A DNA stretch of 64,000 bases from contig MU623382.1 of assembly GCA_025201765.1 (NCBI GenBank), positions 62,001 to 126,000 of the forward strand, given 5' to 3'. A program made the position numbers and the translations under genes. Origin of the DNA: Daldinia sp. FL1419 (taxonomy: Eukaryota; Ascomycota; Sordariomycetes; Xylariales; Hypoxylaceae). Below, piece by piece: positions 48,146 to 59,067 of the stretch; position 1 is the first letter of the stretch; each line of letters opens with the position of its first letter. Under the pieces are notes generated by a model. The model did not search any database, was not told where the DNA came from, and worked only from the letters and a program-made list of their open reading frames with translations.

Positions 48146-49848
48146 TTTAATTATTACCTATTACTATTATTTCACCTGACATTAGTTATGGTTTTTTTCT
48201 CGGGGGTGGAGAGCAAGGTTTGGCTGGTTTCCAAACCTTGTTCGTCGGATTCTTGCGGAAGCAGTGTTTTAAGCTGACGAGATGACGAGGCATGATTGAC
48301 GAACACTGGCTTGGTTTATGCGGGGAGGGATGTGGGATATTTAGGGGGGGGGATGGTTGGATTACTGATCCCGGATGGATGGACAGCTAGCTAGCTAGCT
48401 ACGTAGACATTCAAGAGATAAAAATCTATAGTTACTTCTAATATTGAAGCAAATAAGTTCAATTATTCGTGCGAGGTTTTGAAAGACGCGGTGTGATGGT
48501 GGTGATGACTGGTTAGGAGGAGAGATCAGGAACGGGAACGAATGGAAGAAATTGTCCGGAAGTTAGGCGAGGCGCGTGCAGCCTTGGATTTAGTTGATGT
48601 GTCTTTTTTCATCCAATCTATCTCGCAGTTCGTCGTCCGGGAATCCGTTGCCAATCCGGGATTCACATTCGCGGGCGTCGTCGCCAATGACACGTGCAGT
48701 TCCGGGGGGAGAGGGGGCTGGCTATCGTGGCAAATTATAGAGGTGCCAGACCATAGTCAGGTACGGGACGTAACGTTTTCACGTTACGAAGGGATTTGGG
48801 CGAATGGGCAGGGTACGCGATGTATGTAGGGACTTGCTGGGCTCGGACGGCGAGGGAAAGACACGTTTGATGAGCGCTTCGGGGAACGATAGGGGATTGT
48901 TTGTTCGGGATGCGGCAGCCCCGGCTACTTGGAGCGTGGGGATTACAGGAAAGGGCAAGTAGGCAGGTACGTGGAAATGGGGACGATGCAGAAGAGGGCG
49001 TTTTCAGCACATCTTGCTGCGGAGTGTTATTCGTGGACCTCGGGGAGGAGTTGTCTGGAGCGTCGTGGGAGTTGATGGCGGATATTGTGTAAGCTGTTAC
49101 TAAGAGTTACGAGGACCGGCTCCGTGGCAAAAGACACGCCTTGGTGTAGATGCTGCGTTTACGAGGACGCTATGGAATACCTACTTACTTACCTAGCACG
49201 TTGTAGATATTACCTATGTAGGTAGGTAGGTAGGTAGGTAGGTAGTCTAAGACTGGGAACTACAACCGTAGCAGTAATATACGAGTGGCATATAGCGTCC
49301 CGTTCGCCGGTATGAACATGTATGATTTTGTATTATCCGGCACGCCCACGCCTCGTGGACCGCTACCGTCCATTCGTCTCTCGCTCGTTCGGGACGATTC
49401 TCTCGGTACCACATGCCCGAGTTCACCACCGCTTGGCCAAGATTTGGGGTAGTGTGACGTCTTTTCTGCCTTTTTTTTTCTTTTTGTAACCTTTTCTCCT
49501 CATTCTAAGGTATAGGTATTTTACCCTGTGATGCGACTTGGCGTTTCTTAACCTAGTTGCTGTTTCTCTATCCTGGGAGATCGGATATAGGTATCCATGT
49601 CGTTGGGCGCGTTGGTTGGAAATAGTCGTGATCGATTGTTGGGTCTGGATCTCCTGAGGTAATATATCGTCGCCGCATGAAATAAACGTCAGAAGATGCA
49701 TTTTAACTCGTCATCAAGTCTTCTTGAAATGAGGAGAATATGTGGCTTAGGATTAAATAAAGACTATATACATTGTATCCTTCATTAAGCTATTTAGAAT
49801 ATCTCCGATCCCCTGAGTTCCTAATGAATGCGATTAAGACCGGCTTGT
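48146..49848. other. Intergenic between convergent genes
   Basis: 1.7 kb with no supported gene. It contains a GCTA run (48384-48400), a TAGG tetranucleotide run (49218-49245) and G-rich stretches that create open frames on both strands near 48540-49090. Confidence 0.55.
49218..49245. repeat. TAGG tetranucleotide run
   Basis: About seven tandem TAGG/GGTA units preceded by TACCTATG. It is an expanded form of the GGTA unit found in the dispersed palindromes. Confidence 0.75.
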
Positions 49849-50535
49849 CTACTGTTGTTGACGAACCGTAATTCCGTCAGCGGTAACCGTCGTCTTGGAG
49901 TAGATCTGTCCGCTTGTACCCTGGATCTCAAATGTTCCGGCTCCCGTAGGTCCGACAGTAGTTCCGTCTGCGAGAGTAGCGCTGGCCTTGGTGAAAGTGA
50001 TTGTATTGAAGCGTGGCACGCGAACTAACTCTCCGGCCTTTTGGTAAGCCTGGACAAACCAGTCGGCGGCGAGCGACGTCAATGTGCTTGGGTCTTCCAC
50101 CTTGGCGGGAATGGGTAATGTCTGAGTCGACTTCTTGTTCTGGGTGGTATTTTCGACGACGACAGTTCCCGTCGTCTTGTCTGTTTCGGGAACGGATATT
50201 GTGACGGTGATAGAGTCGCCGGCTTTGATCGGGACCTCGCTCGTTATGTCAGTTTCATTGTCTGGATGCCAGGCGACGAAGGAAGTCAAGCCATTAGAAT
50301 AAGTGATGCCGCCTTTGAGCACTACGTCTTGCTCGAGGGTGTCCCCAATCGCAACCCATATCGAAAGTTTGTCAGGTCCGCTTAGGGTTGGGACGGTAAA
50401 GGTTCCAGTGACAGAAGTAAAGGATTGACCCTCGGGAGCCTTGAGAACTGCACCTCCACGATTCTGGTCGAATACTGCGAAGGCGGAAGATGTGAATAGG
50501 CTTGCAACGAGAGCACTGCAAGTAGAGAATCTCAT
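49849..50535 (-). CDS. Secreted eqolisin-fold (G1 peptidase-like) protein, catalytic residues replaced
   Basis: Single exon, 228 residues from ATG 50535. A clear signal peptide (1-20, MRFSTCSALVASLFTSSAFA) is followed by a beta-rich domain matching fungal glutamic peptidases (family G1, scytalidoglutamic type). The matching blocks are FTVPTLSGPDKLSIWVAIGD, then AWHPDNE, AGDSITVTI, TVVVENTT and SLAADWFVQAY. Active members carry Gln in an LQTG block and Glu in an AEWIVE block. Here these read VLKGG (Lys74 at the Gln position) and ADWFVQ (Asp158, Gln162). By eye both catalytic positions are changed, so I expect no glutamic peptidase activity. There is no acidic propeptide of the usual length either. 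It may bind a ligand or inhibit a peptidase. It is divergent from a DUF1996 secreted protein. Confidence 0.85.
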   Translation of the reverse strand: MRFSTCSALVASLFTSSAFAVFDQNRGGAVLKAPEGQSFTSVTGTFTVPTLSGPDKLSIWVAIGDTLEQDVVLKGGITYSNGLTSFVAWHPDNETDITSEVPIKAGDSITVTISVPETDKTTGTVVVENTTQNKKSTQTLPIPAKVEDPSTLTSLAADWFVQAYQKAGELVRVPRFNTITFTKASATLADGTTVGPTGAGTFEIQGTSGQIYSKTTVTADGITVRQQQ

Positions 50536-51587
50536 GATTAAAGGAGTGGTGAGGATGTGGTAGAGTGTATTCTTCGTGTGTATGTATGTGTCAACTCTGC
50601 TAAAGAAGTATATTGCTGCGCGGTCAAACAGAGGGATTATGATCCACGATAGAGTTAACCTTACCCCTTTATTATATGATCGACGTGCTGAAGACCAAGA
50701 CACATACGAACTGGCCACGTTCGATAGTCGATTCCACAAGATGCCATGGGGGTCGCCTTGGATCCATTACTACGCTCACCGCGACAAGAAGATATCAAGA
50801 GGTTGGCAACGTCTTCTCTAGGTAGGGCTAGACTCGACTTAGACGTCAGAACCGGATATCCTTTTTTGGAAAACTGGAAGCTCAAAGTGGCCAATTAGAG
50901 TGCGGTGCCTGTCACAATTTTGGAACCCTCATTGGCTGGGTATAATGTCGACTTTTGCCGTAAAAAAAGGATGTCATATATCCGGTGTATATAGGGCCAA
51001 GGTCCATGCCAATGCTATGTATTAATAGACTACCGCCCTGTGCAGGTAATTACGGGTTTATTAATGTTACACCCAGTCGAAAGCCTCAATGCAAGGTTAG
51101 TAAAATTCTTTCAACCTCTACGGAAAGGATTTGCTGCCATTTCACATGGCCCGGAAGTTGGGAGAATCTTCGATGTCTGTAGATTAATAGATCGATCATC
51201 GTTGTATATTGCAAATACCAGAAGTCTGGGAGGATACTATATGCGGCTGAGGTAGTGTGTGACCTCGGATTTCTGATTATCGTGGAGTTCAACGTCAAGC
51301 GTAGTGGTTATGGATTCGGGCCGTCGATGACAAATTTTATGATCTTACATGTTAATAGTCTTGGATATTTCTCCGAAAAGGACACTTTCTATCGCCACGC
51401 ATTCATGGCCCAGTCGTTCGAAGCCCAACTTGGTGAAATAGGCCTCGGCATTTATACATCCTTGTCGTTAGCTCTTCTCCCGTTCGTATAAAAGATGCCT
51501 CATCAACCCACGTCTTCGAGTTGTACAGACTACTTCGCCGCAACCAACAAGAATCTCACCTTAGTTCCTCGCAATTGGAACGTCAAG
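50536..51587. other. Shared promoter region of two secreted-protein genes
   Basis: 1.05 kb between the eqolisin-like gene (-) and the DUF1996 gene (+). A TATA box for the plus gene is at 51487-51494. Short frames inside have no coding character. Confidence 0.6.
51487..51494 (+). promoter_or_regulatory. TATA box of the DUF1996 gene
   Basis: TATAAAAG about 94 bases before the ATG at 51588. An in-frame ATG at 51495 directly abuts this box and so is unlikely to be in the mRNA, which decides the start in favour of 51588 and its signal peptide. Confidence 0.6.
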
Positions 51588-52835
51588 ATGAAGTGGCTCG
51601 CTCTCACTACGCTTGCGCTTTTCGTGCCCAGCCAAGCTCTCATCCGATTTCCTTGCGCTCAACTAGTTGTTGATCGCCTTGATCCATTAGTTAACCCTGG
51701 CTTGATTCCCTCGCCGCATCTACACCAGATCGTCGGAGGTGTAAGTACCTACCTACTCATAATCTCCATGATTTATGTCCTTGGTTAACTAATACCCTAC
51801 TAGAACTCATTCAACGCGACGATGGACCCCTCTAAGGATATGCCTGGGGAGTCTACATGTACTACATGCCAGTTCAGCGAAGACTTTTCGAACTACTGGA
51901 CGGCCGTGTTATACTTCAAGGCCCGGAATGGAACTTATAAGCGAGTTCCTCAAATGGCTAACTCTGGTTTCGACGGTGTCAATGCCGGTATGACTGTCTA
52001 CTACATGCAAGACGGTCTATACAACTTCCAGCAGACCTCTAAAGTCACGGCTTTCAAGCCTGTTAGTATCCTTGCATACTCCCAGTCGAAGGATGCCTTA
52101 TTTACTAACTCCGACTCTAGGGTTTCCGCATGTACATTGGTAACGTCAATGCTCGCACTCGCGAGGAGATGGAGCGTTTCCGTCAGCTTACCTACACTTG
52201 TCTGCAAGACATCAACACTCGTGATCCTCAGATTCTTGACTTCCCCAAGGAGCCTTGCCCATACGGCATAATGACGGCTCTAAGATTCCCTACATGTTGG
52301 GATGGAAAGAACCTGGACTCAGCAGACCACATGTCGCACATGGCCTACCCCGAAAGCGGTACCTTCGAGACAGGTGGTCCTTGCCCGGCATCGCATCCCG
52401 TTCGCATGAGCCAGCTCTTCTACGAGGTCAACTGGGACACTCGACAGTTCAACAACAAGGAAGACTGGCCTGAGGATGGATCTCAGCCTTTTGTCTGGTC
52501 CTTCGGTGATTCGTAAGTCTAGTTGGGTCCTCTGGAAGGTATAGTAAGTCTAACGTTATGGATAGTACTGGTTACGGCAACCACGGCGACTACGTATTCG
52601 GATGGCAGGGCGACGCGCTTCAGCGTGCTTTGGACCAGCCCTGCTACATCAACTGCCCTACGCTCAAGACCCAGAATACCCAGGCAATGAACAAGTGCAG
52701 CAAGGACAGAGTTGTTACTGAGGACAATATTGACGACTGTAAGTACATACTTGGGCATACGACATTTATTATCTACCTGCTAACAGTATTTCAGGGGTTG
52801 AGACCCTGCCCGGTGGCATGGTCGCGGGTATGTAA
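51588..52835 (+). CDS. Secreted DUF1996-domain protein
   Basis: Extracellular or wall-associated fungal protein of unknown biochemical role; DUF1996 is common in moulds and basidiomycetes. Exons 51588-51740, 51804-52061, 52121-52512, 52566-52738 and 52795-52835 give 338 residues. The signal peptide is MKWLALTTLALFVPSQA. The domain begins at once with the diagnostic VVDRLDPLVNPGLIPSPHLHQIVGG and continues through NSFNATM, TCTTCQFSEDFSNYWTAVLYF, a middle CWDGKNLDSADHMSHMAYP, YEVNWDT and GYGNHGDYVFGWQGDALQRAL. The Cys residues and the His in GNHGDY are as expected. The length is close to that of a minimal DUF1996 protein with no C-terminal carbohydrate-binding module. The last few codons are uncertain: a GTATGT donor at 52828 could give a slightly different end (stop near 52890). 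Confidence 0.92.
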
Positions 52836-54002
52836 TTGGCCTAAGCTTAGACGCATCTCCGGGGCAAGAATTGGCATTTAAACAGGAGTTTGATCATGAA
52901 GTGTCGTTAATGATGATGATTAATTGGTCTGGCGTTGTGTCGGACGAGTCTCTGGTTTAATTTTCTATCAATATCTCCCAAAATATAACTTCTATTGAAT
53001 TTGCATATCCATCTCATACCTAGTATTTCTAACCCAACACCGTTATATCGCCAAGTAGATAAATCTAATTATAAAATTCAATGTGACACCTAACACACCT
53101 AGTAATACTTATTTGCAGAGATTATTTAGTAATATGATGAAGTTAAAAAAGTAGCAAACGAACGATCGATTAAGAGTCACAGACACGGACTTGAACTTGC
53201 GGTATTTTAGTGATTAAAAATACTATTTTTGGTAGAAATATTTTAATAGGGCTTTTTCAATTTGTTCCTACAGGATAGAAATATTCATCAGCGTGATAGC
53301 GGTAGAATAGAGACTACATCTTAGGGATCTGTAGGGGGTAAGACAGATAATAGGGGTCTGATATATCAGAAAAGGAATTTCACTTATACCACGCGAATTT
53401 CCGTATTATACCATCCGTAAAAATAGAGAGACATACGTAATTGGAAAATAGTGGCAATAATTCACACCATTTAGAACGTTCGAGGTGAATTTTGTAACCG
53501 GTAAAGCAAGGGGTAACTGCTACATTCTCCGAACTCAGACATTCCCAATTCAAAAGGTTGAGCCACGCGTAAGAGGCTGCATTCCCATAAAAGAATGATC
53601 TCCTACTTTTCGAAAGCGTCTTTCACCATGGACTAGAAGAACTTAGGCCAAGAACAAATGGGTTGGTTGCCTGTCATGTACCCGTATACCAGGCAACTTC
53701 CAACACCAACGAACACGACCATTATTTTCCAACCTCAGGCAAATATTAAACTTGTTATCAAAGAACCCGACCGTTTTCAGACAAAGAACATGGGCGAAGA
53801 GGAGGCGTATATATCAGTACATCACTCCCAATCTTATAACCGTCAGGAAACACTCTTTCAAAAGAGCATAACAAAGGATTTACCAACACTCCAAGCCACT
53901 TCGCATCTCCCACTTCCCAACTCTCCCTAAATCTAAACCATCCAGGAGGAAACTATAATTATCACCAATACATCACTTTTGCCATCGTAACCACAAGCCA
54001 CC
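52836..54002. other. Intergenic, about 1.2 kb
   Basis: AT-rich, no gene supported. The open frame at 53658-53930 has no recognisable content and probably lies in the leader or promoter of the acidic-protein gene. Confidence 0.55.
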
Positions 54003-54980
54003 ATGTCGACGGCAAGTAGATTCTACAAGCGCCCGCGCATCTCCACCGTCGGCAGCAAGACCAAGCGGCAGTGGGTCTACGCCGACACGCCGGTGCCCAC
54101 GGTCGAAGAGCTCTCGGACACAGAACCCGATACTGGGCGGACGACCGCCGCCACTCTCGGCTCCGCACCACCTGCCGTCGCACCCGCCGCCACCGGCGAC
54201 CTCTTCGACGACTCCGCGCGCCCCGACACCCCTCCCCTCAAAGTGCCCCGGTACATCCCCGACGCGCCCGTCGACCACATCCCCGACTTCTCCGATGAGG
54301 AAGAGGAGGCCGAGTTCGCCGCCAAGGTGCAAGCCGAGTACCGGCGCATGGCAGCCCGAGGCTTCCGCGTCCCGCAGTTCCTCTACACGAACGACAACGC
54401 CTCCGCCGCCCGCGCGACCGCCGCCCCCAAGCGCAAGATCACGGAGATCCTCTCCGACGACGAGGAAGAAGCCGAATACGTCGGGTTCGTGGGAGGGGAG
54501 GACCACCAAGGGGAGTACGCCAACGACGACGACAACGACGACGACTACCCGGAAGGTGACTACGACGAAGACTACGCCGAGGGACAATACGCGGGTGATG
54601 CTGACCCGGCCACGGAGGACTACGACGAGGAATACGACGACGATGATAATGAAGAAGAAGAAGAAGACCCAGTCGAAACCTTCTCCAAGATAGAAAACCT
54701 GATCGAGCTCCTCGAAATCACCGGTGCCACGCTAAACTTCCTCATCAACCTCCGCGGAGCTGATATCGACCCCACGGATCTAGAGACGGTCCGAGAGGCG
54801 CTTGAACAATTCTCCAAGGAGAAGGGCGAGTTCTGGCAGACCTCTGCCGAGGACGCGCCGGAGCGTGCTGAGATCATGATCAACCGACTGCTCGACATGC
54901 CGCTCCGTGAGCTTGTACCTCTGACCTACGATATTGCTGAATTCAGAGTAGAATTAGCAGACCGAGGAATCCGTATCTAA
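54003..54980 (+). CDS. Acidic conserved-looking protein, function unknown
   Basis: Single exon, 325 residues; I recognise no family. The N-terminus is basic (FYKRPRISTVGSKTKRQW) and may be a nuclear signal. The middle is strongly acidic with Asp, Glu and Tyr runs (about 170-230, for example NDDDNDDDYPEGDYDEDY and later DDDDNEEEEED). The C-terminal about 95 residues look like a folded helical domain (FSKIENLIELLEITGATLNF; DLETVREALEQFSKEK; RAEIMINRLLDMPLREL). The first about 600 bases are much richer in G+C, especially at third codon positions, than neighbouring genes. The basic/acidic/helical order resembles histone chaperones or chromatin-associated proteins, but that is only a compositional analogy. 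An antisense open frame across it is a by-product of the composition. Confidence 0.8.
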   Translation: MSTASRFYKRPRISTVGSKTKRQWVYADTPVPTVEELSDTEPDTGRTTAATLGSAPPAVAPAATGDLFDDSARPDTPPLKVPRYIPDAPVDHIPDFSDEEEEAEFAAKVQAEYRRMAARGFRVPQFLYTNDNASAARATAAPKRKITEILSDDEEEAEYVGFVGGEDHQGEYANDDDNDDDYPEGDYDEDYAEGQYAGDADPATEDYDEEYDDDDNEEEEEDPVETFSKIENLIELLEITGATLNFLINLRGADIDPTDLETVREALEQFSKEKGEFWQTSAEDAPERAEIMINRLLDMPLRELVPLTYDIAEFRVELADRGIRI

Positions 54981-55203
54981 GGTCAAGGTGACATAAACGC
55001 CGTGGTCATATCGTAGTCACGTTGGGGCGTGAATGGGTTCATTGCAGGAAACACTGGTAGTTAATTCATAAGATTGTTCTCGAGAGTAAATAAGTTGAGG
55101 ATGAGATGGGCAGTGCCCATCTCGGATGTGGTATCATTTAATTTTTGTAAAATTGCTAGGCAGCAATAGACTTTATACTCATTCATAAATCTATATTTGC
55201 TCT

Positions 55204-56643
55204 CTAACCCTTGGCAGCACCGGCCTTAATCAGTAAGATATCGCCGTCCTCTACTACGTAATCTTTGCCCTTAGTCATAACCTTACCCTTGGCCTTCACT
55301 TCGGCCTCGTCACCCAATTCCTTGAGTGTGTTGAAATTGTATACTATAGCTTGGATGAAGGTCTTTTCGAAATCCGTGTGGATAACACCGGCGGCCTGTG
55401 GCGCCTTGGTACCAAGCCGGATGGTCCATTGTCTTACCTCATCGGTACCAGTAGTGAAGAAGCTACCGAGGTGCAATGCTTTTCTCATCGTCACGATGAT
55501 TTTGGGTAGTGCTGACTCAATGCCGAGCTTCTTGCATTCTTCGGCGGCTTCCTCCTCACTCATGTGTGTAAGACGCTCTTCAAAAGATACCGAGATAGGT
55601 AGTATAGGGTCACCCGCAGCGTGCTCCTTCATCCACTCAGCAATCTTGGGCAGATGCTTATTCTTCTTGCGGGTGTAGTCCTTTTCTGACAAGTTGACTA
55701 GATATACTACTGGCTTTGCAGATAGGAGAAGGAGGGTGTTGATGGTTTCAACCTGTTGACTTATGTTAGTCATGTTCCTCTGCATATGCAATCATAATAT
55801 TTAGAGGGAGAATTAGGTTATCAGAAAGGATTTTATCACAGTATGCACTCTGCGTTGTATTATTGAGGCATTCGAAGAGCTGGGATTAGATCAGGCGCTA
55901 TGGCCCTTGTTCATCATGGTGATCGTGGAAAAAAAGGGAAAAAAAAGGTCTTCTTACCTCCTTTGGCGTCCATGCGCCTTTTCGGACATCTTTCCCGTCA
56001 TTTAGCCATGCGAGGACCTTTTCTATTGTGGCTTCTTCCTCTTTGGCCTTCTTTAGTTCCAAGCTTTGACCACCCACACGGGTCTTCTTCTTGGAGTTCT
56101 CCAGAGCTTTCTCAACGAACTCGATATCCTTTAATCGCAACTCCTCTGCGATGATTTCCAAATCTCTAACGGGGTTCACGTCACCCTCGACGTGGATAAT
56201 CTCAGCATCATCGAAGCATCGAACGACTTGGAAGATTGCGTCGACAGCTCGGATGTGGGATAAGAAAGCATTACCCAGACCCGCACCAGTTGACGCACCT
56301 CTCGTCAAACCAGCAATGTCGTAGATGGTCAAGTGTGCAGGTACTCGCGACTTGGGGTTGTACTTGTTGCAGAGCCAGTCATAACGCTCATCTGGAACCA
56401 AGACACGGGATTCTTCCGGGTCAATGGTAGCGTAAGGGAAGTTCTACTCGTACCCGGTTAGCTGAATTATGAGACGCCGTGGGAGACCAAACTTACGGCG
56501 GGGTTACCAAGACTGCACTTGGTGATAGCCTGGAATAGAGTCGATTTACCAACGTTGGCAAGACCGACGATACCACTCTTTAGGTTGTTTCCCGGACGAC
56601 CGAGGAGGATTTTTTCCTCTACAACTTGCTTCTTGGGAGGCAT
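55204..56643 (-). CDS. ola1: Obg-like ATPase OLA1 (YchF family)
   Basis: Cytosolic P-loop ATPase that associates with ribosomes and takes part in translation and stress responses. Exons on minus 56497-56643, 55958-56443 and 55204-55752 give 393 residues, the normal eukaryotic OLA1 length. G1 is GLANVGKST at 27-35. G3 is DIAGLTRGA. The nucleotide-specificity motif is NLSEKD instead of the NKxD of GTPases, the hallmark of ATP preference in this family. A coiled segment sits in the middle (ALENSKKKTRV ... KKAKEEEATIEKVL). The C-terminal TGS domain runs from about 300 (FFTTGTDEVRQWTIRLG ... HTDFEKTFIQA). It is convergent with the acidic-protein gene, whose stop is about 220 bases away. Confidence 0.97.
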
Positions 56644-57946
56644 TTTTCGTCGCTTGGCGTAGGTACGAGTGGAGATATAAACAGTAGTGCAACTAGGCAC
56701 GCAGCGTGGGAGAAACACAGAGCTAGCTGTGACAGGTCGAAAGGTGCAGAGTAAAGAAGTGAAGGGAAGGGTAAAGGAAAGGGAGGAAGACAGGTTGGAC
56801 GTTTGATGGATAAAAAGGCTGAGGTGTATCAGCCCTAATATCACAGGTTAAACAAGTATTTTTATATATTTGTTCAATTTCTGATAACCATCTATTTAAA
56901 GAGGTATTATTGGCACTTGGGCACTTGGGCACTTGGACTGCTGACCTCTTCAGGTTGAAAATTGTCGCGCGGTTTGGCACAGCTTGTCCTGTCCTTTTCC
57001 TGTCCTCTTGGAGGGGCAGTCGAGAAAAGAAAAAGGGAAAAAAAAAATCAAAAGCTTTTGCTCTTGTGGATTCCCAATCAAAATGAGTTTTGTATTAGTA
57101 CATCCTTATTGGATCGGAATCCGGAAGGCATGTTATACCGAATTTGCATGGGTACATAGATACCTAGGTACATAGGTAGGCACCTAGTACATATTTGGGT
57201 AACCTAGGTATTTACCCCACCTACCAAGAATTGATTTGCGACAGCTGCCAATAGATAGGATACCAGTAGATACAGCAGGTTGCCACCTGTGTTGTCAGCT
57301 TGCCTCAGATCCCACTCTTTGCCCGCCAGCGCTCTCCGCAGCGAGATTCGGGTATTCGGAGGCAATGATTGACAGCAAGACCCTGACCGGATCCGTCATA
57401 TTATTGGCTCATACGTCAGCTGGATTTTACTGGATGTGGCTAACGCTCTCAGCCCGTTCGCTAGATCCTCCAATCCCCTCTTAATTCCTTCACCTAAATG
57501 TACCTAAACGCACCCAAATGGTACAGTACTTAAATGCCATGCATGCACGTACATGGTAGGTATCATGCCCACGGGGAGTGAAACTGTATTCCTCGAGTTC
57601 TTTTCGTAGTTGCCTTCCAGCACCGAGGTAACGTAATCTGCCTGCGTCAACCTTGGAACTTCCCGACTTTATTGATAAAGTCCCGAAGTCTTTTCTTCTA
57701 TTACTTATTATTCACGATGATTCTCCGAACCTCCGTCATATAGTTGAACATAGCAAACAATCTCGTCGCAACTAGTATTTTACCAAGTACAGGTAACAGG
57801 TACATAAGAGAGAAACACAAACAGCCAAAATCGTCTTTGGATGTAAATGGTTCTCCTCGTCGCATTGGGATACTTCTTCCAAGTCTTCTCCATAACTTCC
57901 GTTTGCCTCTTCAACATCGCAACTTGAACTACCTAAACTCGCCAAT
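56644..57946. other. Divergent intergenic region
   Basis: 1.3 kb between the OLA1 gene (-) and the PPPDE peptidase gene (+). It contains a palindrome cluster at 57151-57225, a GCACTTGG triplet repeat at 56912-56936 and pyrimidine tracts. No gene supported; the frame at 57744-58028 overlaps the leader and first exon of the next gene in another frame. Confidence 0.55.
57151..57225. repeat. CCTAGG/GGTA palindrome cluster
   Basis: Three TACCTAGGTA-like words within 75 bases, in the promoter region between OLA1 and the PPPDE gene. Confidence 0.65.
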
Positions 57947-58776
57947 ATGTCTTCCAAGAAGTCATCTGGCAAGACGTCTAGAAAATCTCATCGATCGACG
58001 CTGTCGCTATCGAGGACGGAAATCGTAATCAATGTTTACGATTTGTTACCCGTAAGCAATGAACTCAACTTGTGATTTGGAGTGATTACTGACCAAACAC
58101 CCCCCTTCAACAGCCCAGCCGTTTCTCTTCCGTACTCTGGACCGTTGGGGCCTCGCTGCTACACTCAGGCGTTGTGATAAATGGGAAAGAGTATGCTTAC
58201 GGTGGCCACGACAAACCCGGCTCGACGGGTGTGTATGTGACGCAGCCCAAGACCGAACCGCCTGGGGGTACTTTTAGGACCGAAATCTTGCACGGTTTCT
58301 CTTTTGCGACACAAGCCGAGATCGATGCCATCATTCACCATGCTTCCGAAGAGTTTCAAGGCACTTCATACAACCTACTCACCAGAAACTGCAATCACTT
58401 CACTAGTTACCTCTGCAAAAAGCTTACCGGCAGGCCCGGTCCCGGATGGCTTAACCGCGCTGCAAGTATCGGCGCCACTTTCCCTTGCGTCGTCCCTCGA
58501 GATTGGATTGAACCTCCCGATTTCGAGACCGCCGATGGCGAATTATTGGATGAGGAAGGATTTGACGATCACGAGGGAACGAGGATGCTTAGGGATGACA
58601 TAAGGAGACTAGTGACGCAAGAAAGCGACGACGGAGAGAGCTCGAGTCGGGCGAGCGGAGACACGCGTCGTCATAGTAGGAGCAGTAAAGGGAAGAGTCT
58701 CGCGAGGGACTCGAGCGGACGGACACTACCGGCCGCAGAGAGGGCACCGTCGTCTGGTAGACCAAGCATGTCTTAG
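57947..58776 (+). CDS. PPPDE (DeSI/DUF862) cysteine peptidase
   Basis: Thiol isopeptidase of the PPPDE superfamily, predicted to remove SUMO or ubiquitin-like proteins or palmitoyl groups. Exons 57947-58051 and 58114-58776 give 255 residues. The first exon encodes a basic Ser/Lys/Arg leader and the first strand (EIVINVYDLLP). The catalytic pair is visible: His52 in SLLHSGVVING and Cys128 in NLLTRNCNHFTSYLC. The usual EYAYGGHD motif and GWLNRAA segment fit the family. After about 175 a disordered acidic and then Ser/Arg-rich tail follows. The intron (62 nt, CCC|GTAAGC ... CAACAG) joins LLP to PSRFSS as in homologues. Confidence 0.94.
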
Positions 58777-59067
58777 GCGGAGAGGCGACTTGATAACACT
58801 GGATTACACTTTCTGCATTATGGGGCGTTGGCAACGAGTATGATGGCAACTTGGCTGGGCGGCGTTACGTGGGATTCACTTGATACCAAAGGCATGCTCT
58901 GTTGTTATGTAGGGCGCATTTTGCGCTCGTTTTGACTATTCATATGCACAATGAACTCGCTGGATGATATTGTACACGGATACACATGGCAATGGTGTGA
59001 TATACACTAGTCGTATAGTTAAATGTTTCCCCTCTTGCTTTCTTTTTTTTCTTTTTTTTCTGGTTAT

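Noticed and set aside
53973..54587. 204-codon open frame antisense to the acidic-protein gene
   Set aside because: It is a Val/Gly/Arg-rich mirror of a GC-rich Asp/Glu/Ala-coding exon, an expected by-product of composition. The sense frame has the better start and domain-like structure.
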